Shown: positions 1-12,715, counted from the stretch's first letter. The stretch is 64,000 nt of DNA from Desmodesmus armatus (GCA_007449985.2 VIIQ02000761.1:286602-350601); one strand, 5' to 3'. Notes: generated by a model from the sequence alone, not told the origin. A program made the numbers and translations.

Positions 1-112
1 ACCTGGTCGCCCTTTCAGGAGTCAAACAAGGCTCATAGAGGCTGAAATGCATCATCAACACAAGGTGGCACCTTGTGCTGAACCCCCAACGTGGTGTTGG
101 CACGCCTTGCAG

Positions 113-1006
113 GATGAGTGTCTTGGCTGGGATATCAATGATGCTGTCTTCAGCCCAGGCATGTGGGAGATGTACCAGCCCATGCTACGGGCCGACTTCA
201 AGCTATTTGATGAGTACACACCCAGCAACACCCCTGAATCAGCCCTGGCAGCCCCGTTTGCAAGCCGGCTCAGGCTGTTTTGGGGCCAGAGGGACCGACG
301 CGTGACAGAAGCTATGGTCAAGGTGGGCTTGGGCAATCTGACTGAGCTTACATCGAGGGCCTGTACCTTACACCAAGATGCTCAGGCAGCTAAAGGGTTT
401 ACAGCTACAGTTCCACTAGCACAACTTGTGGCACACGCTCGCCCAGCAGCCACCCACAAGAGAGGCAGGGGTTTAGTGGTGTTTACCATTGCCAATATTG
501 CTGGGGTTTGAACAGGACAGTAAGCTCAGGGACCTTTCAGTATGTTGATGGCACTGCAACCCGTTGGGAGCACTCCCAACTGTGCTGCCTTGCTGGTTGG
601 AGGTGCACCTCTCCATTGGTACTGCTGTCTGTCTCCCCTACCGCCCTGTGCCACTACATTCGCACTGCTGGTCACGATGCATTCAGTGTGGCTAGTTGCA
701 TGCGCAGTGCCGATTTCAATGCACGTTGCTGCACAGCCCTGCAAGTGACTTTGCTCACCTGCCACGCACCTCAACCTCGTGAAAAAGATCACAAAACATG
801 CAACTCTCCCACAAGAGTGCTGTCTGCGGCTGCTGATGTGCATGTGCTGTCATGTGCAGGGCTGGTTGGACTACACCACTGAACCCTGTAAGGCATGTAT
901 CGGCTGTGTGGCAGGAAACCACCTGTGGCCGATTGCAGAGCCAGCGGCTAAGGCCCACTGGCTGAATGGTGTTGCTGAGGCACTGCAGGATGCTCTGTTG
1001 TGCTGA
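113..1006 (+). CDS. Type II thioesterase (alpha/beta hydrolase), 3' part only
   Basis: Two exons are modelled, 113-322 and 860-1006, joined in phase 0; the 5' part lies outside the window or is not recognisable before 113. The acceptor at 113 follows TTGCAG, the donor is AAG|GTGGGC, and the second acceptor follows TGTGCAG. The translation carries the family block PMLRADFKLFDEY, then a strand ending WGQRD, which supplies the usual acid of the catalytic triad. After the splice come a tryptophan helix GWLDYTT and GNHLWP, which holds the catalytic His. The stop is TGA at 1004. Family members hydrolyse acyl chains from carrier proteins of polyketide or fatty-acid synthases, or clear mis-primed ones. 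The GHSxG serine motif would be upstream and is not seen. The role beside a PKS is inference. Without the splice the motif order breaks, so the intron is well supported. Confidence 0.66.
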
Positions 1007-1292
1007 CCATCAGGGAAACCGGGTTGTTGACGGTCACAGTACAGACACGGATATGAGGTGCATTGTAGTAAGATCGCAGAGGCTGAAGCTGCCGTGTCTG
1101 TCAACGACAAGAAGTGGTTAGTGATGCGTGTGCATGTGCAGCTGAAGCTAGACGAGCTTCGGGGCCCCCCAACCCTTGGCTCACTGTGAATTGAAGGTGC
1201 CTGGCCAGGACAGGAGGCTCTGTTGTGCTGACCTTCAGTGAAGAAAGGGTTATTGACAGTTTCAGTACAGACACGGACATGAGGTGCAGCGG
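985..1292 (+). repeat. Imperfect direct repeat of the thioesterase 3' end
   Basis: About 75 bases starting at the last codons and stop of the thioesterase (about 987-1062) recur, diverged, at about 1213-1290. Both copies contain CTCTGTTGTGCTGACC and then ACAGACACGGA-ATGAGGTGCA. The second copy lies downstream of the stop and has no coding role visible. It looks like a local duplication of the 3' end and 3' UTR. Confidence 0.6.
1072..1128 (+). repeat. Dispersed repeat, copy 1
   Basis: A block beginning ATCGCAGAGGCTGAAGCTG and continuing through GTGTCTGTCAACGA to TGATGC is found again at 30367-30422 with only a few substitutions. The two copies are 29 kb apart in unrelated spacers, so this is a small interspersed element or a fragment of one. 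Confidence 0.6.
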
Positions 1293-4200
1293 GTGACTGA
1301 TAGTTTGATTTAATGTCAGGATGTTTATCCAGGTTCCCAGGGGGGCGATGCTTGCTTTGATGCTGGTAAGGTCTTCTGCTAGTGCCGGATGCTTGTTCAG
1401 CCCAAGAGTAATGCAGGTCGTACTGTTACACCAACATTGTTGTTACACCAAAATTTCATCACTCTTGATCCGACGGACGAACGAGATTCCGCCATACATG
1501 AATGACAACGCCAAAATCAACTACAGCCCACAAAACCGCACAAATGATGCAAGGGCTCATTGATACAGGCCACTGATGCAGCCAGCCCTACTGGGTAAAA
1601 AAGGGGGGCCAGCAGCTGCATAAACAAGCTTCCAGCTCCAAAACTGGGCATGCGCAAAACAAACACAGCACTTTGCTGCCACCAAAAACAATGCTTCTCA
1701 TACTGTGCCTGGGCAGGCATCAGGACCCTGACTTCCAACAACAGCTCATTGTGATTTCACTCTTGTGCGTCAACCATGCTACTGTTTCGCACGACGGCAC
1801 GTCCGGAAAAGACGCAACAGGCTGCGCCCATGTCGCATCCCATCAGACTGTACAGGACGACACATAGCTGCATGTAATGCTGAGTATCGACTGCCCGGCG
1901 TCCTTTAGGCTGCTCTGCACAGCTGTGAGCCGCTAATGCTCAGATGTCGTCCTGCATCCTGGCCCCCTTGATCTGCATGCACAAACAGCAGGTACATGTG
2001 GACGGGCGGTGCTAAGTGAGCCATGGTGTGCAGAGCAGAAGGGCGAGAAGGGCCATCATGCGGCCTGAATATACCATTTCCTCCTTAGCGCCTTAGCAGA
2101 TGCTGTGTTTTCCAGCAGATGCTGTGTGCAACGTGTCTGTGTGGTGTGCGCATGTGATTGGTGGTGCACGTGCTGATGAAATATGAAATGGTCAACATGC
2201 TTGCTGCAGGCCCATAACTAGATCACAAAAAAAATGCCGCCACCCGTGACAGGAGTGGGCTGGCGTCCACTGTGACTGAGCGCAAGGCGTGCTCACTGAC
2301 TGAAAAGCGCACCTGGCGGGTATGGACGTTCAGGGCTGCGCGCCATCAGGCATGCTGTACGCACTCTTCTTGAACACCTACAACACAAGCACCACGCAGC
2401 ACTGGATAGCTCAGCACACAGCACTAGGAGACTTGCGTACTCTTGCTGCATAAGAGGCAGCTGCTAGAGATTAGTAGCAAGTACACCTGCGCAATGCTAG
2501 CTGCGGCTGGCAGCCTGGGCAGGGGCACATACTGCTGCTGGCTGCTGGCCTGGCTGCTGCTGACACTGACCAGTGTCCGTTGCCCCTGTGCTTCCATCCC
2601 CTGCTGCTTCACCCCCTCAGCGAATGCTTTACCACAGACAGGACTGCTGCGCCCCAGGTACAGCTTCGGTGCTCAAAATATGATCCCTGCTCACACCTGC
2701 TGATCCTTTCCAGACGTCTTGATCTTGCCAGCTGCCTCCTTCAGCTGCGCCTTGCGTGCCTCCTTCCTGTGGTGGTTGCAATGCGTGTACACACACAGCA
2801 TGCTCATCAACTTCAACTGCCAATGCTCTGCTGATATGTACCCCTCTTTTAGGCATATTGTGACACCAAGCTCCCCACGCACCCAAAGTTCAAGGAAAGG
2901 CTACCAATCTTACTAACCAAGCCTCTGCTCAGATTGCCCAACTACCTTGCCAGGGCCGCCCTGTAGTCTGTCGCCTGAGCAGCCCTAGGCACAGTAGCAG
3001 CGATACCTGCAGCCAGAGTCCCAAACAGCAGAGTCCTGCACAATGGTACATGCGGCACACACGTCGGCATCCGCAGCAAGCAAGGAAGTCCCGAGACTAA
3101 CGATCTGCTGTTGTGTTGTGCTCCCCTCACCTCCTGTTTGTCGCTGTCTCAGCTGCTGAACACTTGACAGAGACTGTCAAACGCCTGGATGTCGCACATG
3201 CTCCTGGGGCCCTGGCACACAGCATCTTGCCAAAGCACCTTCGGAGAACCAGGACTGCTAGAGCGTGTCGGGTGCTAGATGGGATCCAATGAGCTGGTTA
3301 CTACAAGATCCGAAAGAAAGCAATGCGACGTATTCATTCGTTGACTCCACCAGTCTGATTCAAACACCTGACAGTTGCTGGTTGTTGGCTGTGATCACTG
3401 TCACATTGATCTTTTGCTGCGCCTGTTGCTAATGAAGGACATGCCTGCACGCAATGAACCTGTTCTACCCCTCCAGCGTTGACCGGAAACAGAGACTCTG
3501 TTCAACAGAGGCAGGCTGGATGCTTCCATCACAGGTGCAAACACATGTGTACACAGCATGCATGCTGCAGCACGTAGCCCCCCTTGACAAAGGCCCAACG
3601 CTCCCCACAGCCGAGCTCGTGAGTAGACTGACAGTTACAACAGAGCCAACGCATACAACACCTACCAACCACAGATGAAAGGGCAGCGCAATGCACTGCA
3701 AGCAACCTCGCAGACACACTGGTGTGGCATTCACAACACAACCAGCCTACTCTTGACAAGCAACCACCACCACTCCAACCACACAGATAGAGCCGATGTT
3801 GTGCATCACGATGAGTACTCATCTTTCCTCCACACTGAGACTTCACCTGCAAAGCCCATGGGTAACTTGTTGCCTCTCCCCGTACACGGGACTCCATCTG
3901 CACCAGCCCCAACCAACCAACTCAACCAACCAGCAAACCCACCAGAGCAAGTGAAGAGCACTTGCAATCATGACTCCACAAGCATGTTGTCAGCAGCCAC
4001 GCCCGCCAAGATGTGAGCAGCAACTCCGACAGGCATGAACACCACCTATATATGCGTGCATTCACCCACAAGCTCCCGGCTTTCGGCCCATGGATCGCTC
4101 AGCTTGGCTGGCGCCAGTGACTTTGCGTCTGCACATGCACCAAACAAACCCAAACCTGCAAGAAACCCGAAACTCAAAAAAGCTGCTCGTATATCAAAGG

Positions 4201-4918
4201 AAGCTGCTCAAACCCGCAAAGGGACCTGCTGAACACCCCAAAAAGCACTTGTCAAACCCCAAAGGGAGCTGCTCAACGCAGGGCACAATGCACAGCCCCT
4301 CCCCCATCCTGTGTTTAAACGAACCTGGCAGCCCAGTACGCAACGCCAGAACAGCCCACCACCAACCCACACCACCCAGATACAAGCTGTGCGGCCCTGA
4401 CACATGCTTCATCAACCAGAGCCTAGTCCCCACCATGTGTCCGCTACCCCAAAGCAACAGGTGCCAGCCTTGTACCGCAGGCAGAGCCACTGTGGCGTTT
4501 GATCCTTGTTAGCAAGAGCCTGGCAGCACACACATATGCCAGGGGCCTTGGTGTATGTTCCCCTCTGGCAGCAACACCACGGCACCTCTCTGCTTGTGTG
4601 CAACCCACATCTGCAGGCTATGCACCAGTACGCTTAGCAGCGATCGTCCTCCTGCAACTGGCCTTATCAAGACGGCCTGATGCTTGAGCAGGGTACGTGC
4701 AGACAACGGTAGTAGGCATATGATGTGATGCATCAAGCAACAGGATGACCAAGGCAGGCACACGTGGGACAGATGTGCGCAACACCCACCGACATAAGCA
4801 GCCCATGAAAGCACACCTCCGACAGCCAAACCACAGACAACATGCCAGCACGACCTGAAGCTGGCCGATGCCAAGGCTTGTGCACTTTCAGCACAAACCA
4901 CACTTCCACCATGCCCTT

Positions 4919-4967
4919 GAAGTCAGGGCAGCACAAACACAAGAAGTCAGGGCAGCACAAACACAAG
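4919..4967 (+). repeat. 24-bp tandem duplication
   Basis: The unit beginning GAAGTCAGGGCAGCACAAAC is present twice head to tail, at 4919 and 4943, essentially identical. It lies in non-coding spacer and looks like a recent replication-slippage product. Confidence 0.85.
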
Positions 4968-7900
4968 ATGAACACTCTGCACAGTCACCACAGCCAAAGC
5001 TGCACCACCAAGGGGAACGGCATCGCACAGCCTCAACACACAAGGACCTGCTTGCCTCTACACTTCCAAGGCGCAGTACCACACTCCAGGTACAGTAACG
5101 TACAGTAAGGGGGCAAACAGATGAAGCAGTGGACACGCATTGTGACCAGGTGAAAACCGCAAGCGGGCGGGGGAATGGAGGCGCACCGCCGTGCGGACGG
5201 GAAAAGAGGAGAACATGAGGGATGTGTGTACAATGCTGGTGGAACAAGCTGGATTCTAGCAATCTAGCACCAACACGCTGCACCTGCCAATGTGCAGGTC
5301 ACGCAAAGGAGGGAAGATGACAGCAAGAGTGAACGAGACATGTGACATGTGGCAGGGACGACACAAGCGCAAGCACGCACACATGCGGGTGCCGCTGCGC
5401 AGGTGCGTCTGAAAATAGCAGTGGTGAACGGAGGCACGTATCCCAACGTGCCTGAGCAAAACAAATAACAAGTGTGGCTGGCCGCATCAGTCGGCTGCAC
5501 CGTGGGCAATAAGATCCACTCCACAGCATTCCAAAGCATGCATTCTCATATCCGGGACATAGCACTCAAGGTACCATTGTGTAATCCTCCACCACCTTGT
5601 ACCACAGCTTGAGGGAGTATGAGATGCCACATCCTGCCGGGCTGTGATGGACGACTCCAACTGTGAAGGACTCAAACCAAGGCCCAGGCACTACCGGACA
5701 CCATGCCAGCCGCCAAGCAGCCGCCTGCAACATGCAGCGCTGAACAGGTCACTGCTTGGAGAAACAATTGTGTTCGATGCAAACCTGGCGCAACGAGGAC
5801 AAGGACGCGGTGGTGTGTGCACTTCCATTGCACAAGAATCTGGGTGTTGTGACAGGAAGTATGTGCCACAAGGGGCGGCGAGTGCCCTTTGAGGCCATTC
5901 TTTGACGTGCCACAGAAATACCTGTGACCAATTATATGTGAACACACCCAGATTTGATCCAAACAAGCAAGCACAGACCTGTGCAACCAGGCTAGGGGCC
6001 AGGCAAAGGCTCATGCACACCCACGCCGGTCCTTCAGCCTGCCAACCAAGCCGTGGCAGAGCATGCAGGCAAAACCACTGCGTCCGGCCCCTTGCGCCAT
6101 GCAAGAACCATGAATGTGATGTGATGTCATCAGACCACAACACCTGCATGCATGCAGGCACAAGGTGTGTGTACAAGAAGTGGGGCTCCAAGGAGCTGAA
6201 AGCCCTCTCAGCACACATCCATAAAGCTGTGCACTGCTGATAGAGCCCTGAATGATGGCAAAGCACATCAGGTCAACTGTTCCGACACCAGCCATGATGT
6301 AAGTCTAACTATAGCCGAGGCCCGGGCCCCAAAAACATGTCAACAGCAGCACTGCTTAGTCACAATCTTGCTGCCAGGTAGCGACAACCCTGGTTTCCCA
6401 AGGCAGACCGCCTCAGCCTAAACAGAAATCACTTGCGCATCTGCTGGTACTTGCAAAACCATCTGCTGATACCCAACCCTTGGCCGCCCGATAGAATTCA
6501 CACCCAGACAATTCCAAAAAAAGATTTGCAAAACAGATCAGTCCCACTTGCCGTGCCCACACTCCATCACCCATGACGACCCTGTTGACATGCCACTACA
6601 ACCACAACCCCCCAAACAGCAGCACTCGCTGCGCTGCAAATGGCAACAACGTGCAATGCTGGACACTTGGTGGACACACCGAGCTAATGCGACCTGCGCA
6701 TACGCCTCGCCTGCGCTGCCTCTTCACACAAATATTGCCAGTCACAAACGACAGTATACATGCAAAGGCACAACGAAAGGCATGTTTCCCTCCCCCATCG
6801 GTTGCAGGCGGCACATTGTGGAGCCAAGGCACAGGTGCATGCTGCACCATCACGGGGTTGGAAAAATCTCAGATGCCAGCAGTCCTGCCTGAACGGGCAC
6901 AAGAGGCGTGTCGAACAACAGAAGTGCAACAGCATGTATCAGTGCACATTAGGAAGTGGCGGGTACCATGCATACTGATTGCCGGCTCGGCTCGATCCTG
7001 ACTGCCTCTCACAATAAACACAGACAAGCAGGCACGCAGTCAAGACACCTGCTGTGGTGAGAAGACAGTGCCCGACTGAACCGTCCACCAGCAATGGTGT
7101 CAGCTGGGGCAATTTTCACACTGCTACACTTGGGGAAATGACACACACACCGCAGCGATATCAAGCACACTAGTGACAGCTCCCACATTCAAGCGGATGC
7201 ATACCCGCGCCTCAACTCCCTGCATAATGCACAAGGGTACACATTTGTGGCGATATGCTGCATGCATGTGCGACATCAGCACGACGCACAATTGGTCAAG
7301 CCTAATGATGGCTTCCTGCAAGGATCTGCTCTGCAGGGCGAGGCACTGCTGTATGGACAGCCCAAGCCCCACCAGAACCCTCATCACACTACAACACAAA
7401 CAAACAGGACACAGCTGCTGGCAGCGGTAGCAAACCATCTGCTACATGTTGATGCCCCCGCTCTCTGCAGCCCTCCACGTGGAATTTCCATCTGCTCAGC
7501 CTGTCACACTGCACGCCCAGTGTGAATATGCCTCGAAACAAACCACATCAAGCAGACACCATCTCAGGCACCCTATCACTGATGGCATTCCCTCATCGAA
7601 TACGCTGAAGATGCCGCCAATCCAACCGAAGCACTCCCAAAGCTGCAAAACTCCGCTCAAGAACAGAACCCCAAAGTGTGCTGCATGTCCTGTCCAGCGC
7701 TTGAATCAAATCACTGGCCAAAGAAAGTGTGTCGGGCAAAGCAACAGCTGCCAAGCCAGACAATGCACAGGCAAGAATCAACCTCGCTTCCACTGCAACA
7801 AGGCAGAGGTGCGTGCATACTTGAATCGATTGAAACCCCATGCCGCACGTGGTGCCTGCTGCGTCGGCCTACTTACTCCAGCAGGCTCGGCGGCAGTGCA

Positions 7901-8393
7901 GCGGTGCAGTGGCGCCCGCATAACAACGGCTGTGGCGATGCGCACAAGCTGAGGCTTGCCACTCAGCATGCGCAACCAATCAACTCACAGTATGTTCTGT
8001 ATCTGAACAGACTAAGCCACAATTGGCATCAGTGAACAGACAATCCAGGTGAGCTAGGGGCCACACCTGAACTGTGGCCATGGAAGCTGAGGCTGGATGC
8101 CAAACCCACTGAACACAACCCGAGTGCTTACAAGACTCTCGCATGAACAGCCTATTCATGTATGACTCCGGGCATCCAGCAATACCCCACCCACACAAGC
8201 ACTGGGTGCCTGCACAATGGCTGTCGATCGCTTGCACACAGCTTGCAATTGCTCTCTAAACAAGCCAGCCACCTGAAAAATGGAAGCGGAACAAGAGGAC
8301 AAGTAAGACCTCCCCTGCAACAAGTGCGCCTGGGCAACCGCGAGAACAGGCGCTTACTTCGCAGGTGACGACAAGATGCACTCAGACAGCAAA

Positions 8394-8484
8394 CAGATTC
8401 AAAAGACGCGCATGGTTAGGTGCTTGCAGCACAGGCAAAGCAGATTCAAAAGACGCGCATGGTTAGGTGCTTGCAGCACAGGCA
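8394..8484 (+). repeat. 47-bp tandem duplication
   Basis: A unit beginning CAGATTCAAAAGACGCGCAT starts at 8394 and again at 8441, nearly identical through TTGCAGCACAGGCA. It lies in spacer with no gene in it. Confidence 0.85.
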
Positions 8485-9407
8485 CTTAACCACCAGGCTA
8501 CACAGCAAAGCTACGAGGCTGAAAATGGAAGCTTGCAACTGCAGTGACCTGCAGCTGTCACATGCACAGCATGTTTGCAAGCGCCAACAGTAGCACCTGT
8601 GCAACACCCAGCCCAGCATGGTGTATCCAATGCCAAGAGGAGAGAGCGTCGCAGCGCGACAGCTGGAGTGCCCCATGAATATGCACTACGGGCGTGATCC
8701 GCCTCTGCATGAGATGTGGAAGAGGGGGGGTGGAAGCATGGCATGCTCACCTGCCACCGCATGGGTGCACAGGGTGCGCAGGAGAACCATCTTGGCATGT
8801 GGATGCACACAGGCATGAAGGCAGTGGGTGTGACAAGCGCCCTTTGCAGTTTGTCAGGCCCCAGCATCATCTGACAAACTCAACACATCACCACTACAGA
8901 CCACCAGGCTTCAAAAAGAGGGAGAGCGCTTGCTGCAAACCCCACTTATGTTGTGTCAAACACTGGCACAGGAATGCCCAGCCATGCAACAGGCACAATC
9001 AGCTGACAGATGATGGCGTGACAAGGCAAGCACGCTGACATAGGCGAGTGGTCTTGGCACAACCACATGACAACACCACAGACACAATAGCTCCAACAGG
9101 CGATAGGGACCTTCACAGCACCCGCGAAGATGCTTGGGGCGCGTACAGACACGATCAACACACAACTGGGGTTGTGCGCAGCTAACTCAAGCACAGCATG
9201 CATGTGTTGAAGCAAGTGGAACACCCCATATGGGCAACTGAACAGCAAATCCAACGCCAGACCAACGGAAGTGAACAGCTGAGACCCCGCGGGCGGCTGA
9301 ATTGCAAAAACTCTGCCGCTGCACCACCCCAGCCAACCTGAGAAGGAGACGTCCCGCGTCTGTAGTCGCTCGCTCGTCACTGTAATGGCAGTGCGCGCGT
9401 GCAGCAA

Positions 9408-12054
9408 CTAAAACCAGCCAAGCTGGTGGGCTCCTCCAATGGGGTTGGTGGCCAGCGTATCCGGCAAGACAGCGGGGGCATCCTGCATGCTGGATGAACC
9501 TGAGGTGTGGTGGTTGCCGCTGTTGAAGCCGCCAGCCAGCTCAGCGGTGACAGCCCCAGCAGAGGTGTGCTGGCTGCCTGCTGCATGCAGGTCCATGGGG
9601 GGCAGGGAGGGCAAGTAGGCTGCGGCGGTGTCAAAAGACGCGCGCTCAGGCTGCCTTGGGCCAGGCAGCATGCCCAGCGACATGGCAGAGCCGCCGTTCT
9701 GCATCACGGCGTGCATCTGCGCGAGGTAGTCTGCCTGCACCTGTGGCGCGCTGATGCTGCTGCCGCCGTTGAGCCCCTGTGCAGTCTGAGGGATGCGCGG
9801 CAGCTGTGTAGCGCTGTTAAAGACGCCACCCTGGCCCACCGCACCAGCCCATGCAAGGTCTGGCTGCGACCACACCTGCGAAGTGCTGTCAGGCGCCTGC
9901 ATCCCACCCATCCAGTTGCTGTGAGCTGCAGAGGAGGGGGACATCAGCGAGCTGCCAGACACCAGGCCTACTGCAGGCATGCCGCTAAAGCAGCCGTCAA
10001 CACCCTGACCCCTAGCTGCGGCAAGGACTGCTCCCAGCGCTGCTGCGTCCGCTGCCGCTGCAGACCCGGGCGGCACGCTCAGCGCCATGCCCTCTGTGAC
10101 TGCCGCAAGGCTGGACACCATGGCAGAAGGGCTGGCGTTCCACAGGGTGGCTGACCTGCCGGCGTTGCCGCGCCAGCTAGGAAGGTTCGTTCCCCTGCGT
10201 AGCAGCGCCTCGTCCAAGCTGTGCCGGCGCAGGCAGGCACTGTCATACACACCCTGCGCAGCCAGCTGCTGCATTGTCAGCAGGTGCGACACGGCAGGCG
10301 CTGCAGACGGCACCTGCTGCCCTGCAGCAAGGGGTCCAGCTGCCCAGTTGCTGGCGACCGGGCTGGTCAGGGGGGTGCAGACTGTGGAGGGGCCTGCACT
10401 GACCGACCCATAACCGCAGCCGTATGTGCTGTTGGTGGGCAGGGGGCAGCCCAGCAGCTGCTCCAGCAGCTGCAGCTTCTGCTGCGCCGCAGCTGCGACT
10501 CGGCTATGCTCCGCTGCCTCGTGCCTGGTTGCGCTGACCTCCGCTGCCAGCGTCTGCAGCAGCTGCATCATGTCTCCAGATCCCAGAGGGTTAGTGCCGC
10601 AGGCCGGCAGCAGCCCACTGCTGTCGCCGTTTGCGCAAGCCCCATTCAGCAGCTGCGGCTGCAGCATGCTCATGCGTGGATCGCATGCAGCAAAGCCCTC
10701 CTGCAGCTGCCCGTCTGCCGGCACAGGCATGCACGCCATGGCGCTACCGTCTGGTCTGTTCACAGCCTGCTGCTGCTGCTGTTGCTGCTGCTGGGCACTG
10801 CTGGACTGGGCATGCCTGCTTGGGTGTGCTGCACTGTTGGCAGGCTGTGCCTGCTGCTTGCGTGCTGGCTCGGGTCCGTGGGCGTAGCGCTGGTGGGCGC
10901 GCTGATGGCCGCGCTCAGGCGTGCGCAGCTGCTTGGAGCCGTGCGCTGCAGGCATAGACACAGGGGGCCACCACATGGTCAGCACAGCTGGCAGCCAGTA
11001 CACACTGCATGGCAGATGTGCTTTGCAGGCAGCGGGGGACACTGCATGCATGGAAGGGCTGCAGGGCTCCAATCGGCTCAGCCCAATGCTGCCTATCCAG
11101 AGGTCGCATGCATGCATGACGTGCAGGCGGAAGCACTCAACAGCTGCAGCAAGCCCACGGCGACCACGACGTGCTGAACTCACCAAAAAAGCACACCTCC
11201 CGATGGCACTGGTCGCCGTCCTTGCACAGCAGCGTGCGGTACTTCTGTGGGTGCAGCCACGACTCGAAGACGTGGTGGCTGTGAGGGCATGCAGCCCCCA
11301 GCTCACAGGCCTCGCCCTTCACAACTGCTGGGCACATCTCACAGTCGTAGTGGTGGGTGCGTGGGTCCCGCCGCTTGGCCTTCTCGCCAGGGTGGGCGAA
11401 GGGACAGGAGGGCCAGTCATGCACAAACCTCTGTACATCGAGGCAGGCAGGCAGGAACAGACCATCATGTTGGGTGAAGAGAACAAGATGCACAACTGCT
11501 TCATGGGGCCAGCACGGGCATGCTGATGCGTAGCTTGGTTTGAATGTGCGTAAATGAAAGCATATGATAAGGTGACGCTGAAGGGCTGTCAAAAGTGCGG
11601 TCGATGCAAACAGGCTGTCGATGACCTTTCGGAAATCCCATCCTTGTCGGCAACTTACCTTACTGCATGGCAGCACCTGCGGCAGGCACAGACGAAACAA
11701 CGTAATGAGGCACACATCTATCAAAGCTGAAACGTGCAACCAAAGCTGAAACGAGGAGATGACGAGGACATGGAGAAGCTACAACCAGAGGTGGTGCCAG
11801 TGCACCGCGCTCCGGCCCACGACTAAAACACTATTCCATTCTTCTCTCCTTTTCACCTTAAAGCAGTAGAGTCTGAATTCATCACTCGTGAACAGCTCGT
11901 CAGACGCAGAGGGCGAACGGCTCTGCATGGGGGCTTCTTCCGTTTTCTCAAGCATCCTCTTTGTGCTGGCTTGCGTTCCTGCTAAGCAGTGCTTGTGATT
12001 TATCAGGGGGGGTGGATGGTTGATGGGCTCAAACAACAACTTAGCAGAGTACAA
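9408..12054 (-). CDS. RR-type tandem CCCH zinc-finger protein (TZF-A)
   Basis: Four exons on the minus strand: 12054 (or ATG at 11955)-11857, an 18-nt microexon 11676-11659, 11430-11184, and 10945-9408. The phases agree at every junction. Spliced, the protein reads DEFRLYCFK-VLPCSK-RFVHDW then CPFAHPGEKAKRRDP, the Arg-rich block that precedes plant/algal tandem fingers. Finger 1 is C-X8-C-X5-C-X3-H, followed by a 16-residue linker with WLHP and finger 2, C-X5-C-X4-C-X3-H. The Ala codon just before the last His is split by an intron. The long last exon is Gln/Ala/Ser-rich with a (Q)9 run and ends in LGWF. Length is about 633-666 residues depending on the start; an acceptor-like TTAGCAG upstream leaves room for another 5' exon. 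Family members bind AU-rich mRNA and control stability or 3' end choice; Chlamydomonas NZF1 is an example. Target and localisation cannot be read from sequence. Confidence 0.85.
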
Positions 12055-12715
12055 AGGGTCCTCAATAAACTAATCCTAACGATGACGACGATGAGAGGTG
12101 CTCCAGGGAAGGGAATTGATTGCGATTCTTGTGACGGTTGGGAACCCCACAACGCCAAAGCCCTGGGGGGCCACGACTGACCCTGAAGTCACGTCGAGGC
12201 GGCGGATGCTTGCCAGATGGTTAAAGAACCAAAACAACACTAAAGGTGCAAGTACTTGGTAGGACCTGATGATGACTGTGCAGCATAATCTGCTGACTGT
12301 ACAGTCACATGCACATGTGCAGCATAGTCATCCTACCTTGATGGTTGTCTGGCAACCGGCATGCCTAGTTGGATGAGTTCAAAGGGGCCACTCATGCACT
12401 GAGAGTTTCATCACCCTCAGTAACTTCTGGCGCTGTCACTGCGTACAGCTACAGGGTGTGGCACAGCTAGGGGGCCACCACAGCCCTTGGGGGAACCATT
12501 GTGGCTTGTTGTTAGGCACTGTGGTTTGGTCATCATGGGCACTGAACCCCTCTTGCCCCCCCCCCCCCCCCCCCCGGTTGCATACATTCAATATGTCTGG
12601 ACGAAGCCTGCATAAAATTGGCATGCTTTGTCACAAGATAACTGTCATAAGGTGTGCCTGAAGCAATCAAGCCAGCTTGCACTGGTCACGGCACAGCGCA
12701 GCAGCTGTCCTGCGT
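12055..12715. other. Intergenic spacer with 20-nt poly-C
   Basis: This lies between the 5' end of TZF-A and the 3' end of the TSNAXIP1-like gene, both on the minus strand. It should hold the TZF-A promoter and the neighbour's 3' UTR. The only distinct feature is a run of about 20 C at 12556-12575. No open frame is convincing. Confidence 0.5.

Larger units (their letters stand above)
1293..9407. other. Gene-free spacer, CA/TGCA-rich
   Basis: I see no supportable gene here. Open frames reach about 168 codons (7446-7952, +), but they run equally on both strands, lack family motifs, and are rich in Cys, His, Thr and Gln as expected from translated CA/TG-rich DNA. Short tandem duplications occur (see 4919-4967 and 8394-8484). 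No tRNA, rRNA or element termini were recognised. Unrecognised small exons or ncRNAs cannot be excluded. Confidence 0.5.

Noticed and set aside
7446..7952. 168-codon frame in the left spacer
   Set aside because: Composition is typical of translated CA-rich DNA, and an overlapping plus frame and minus frames are equally open.
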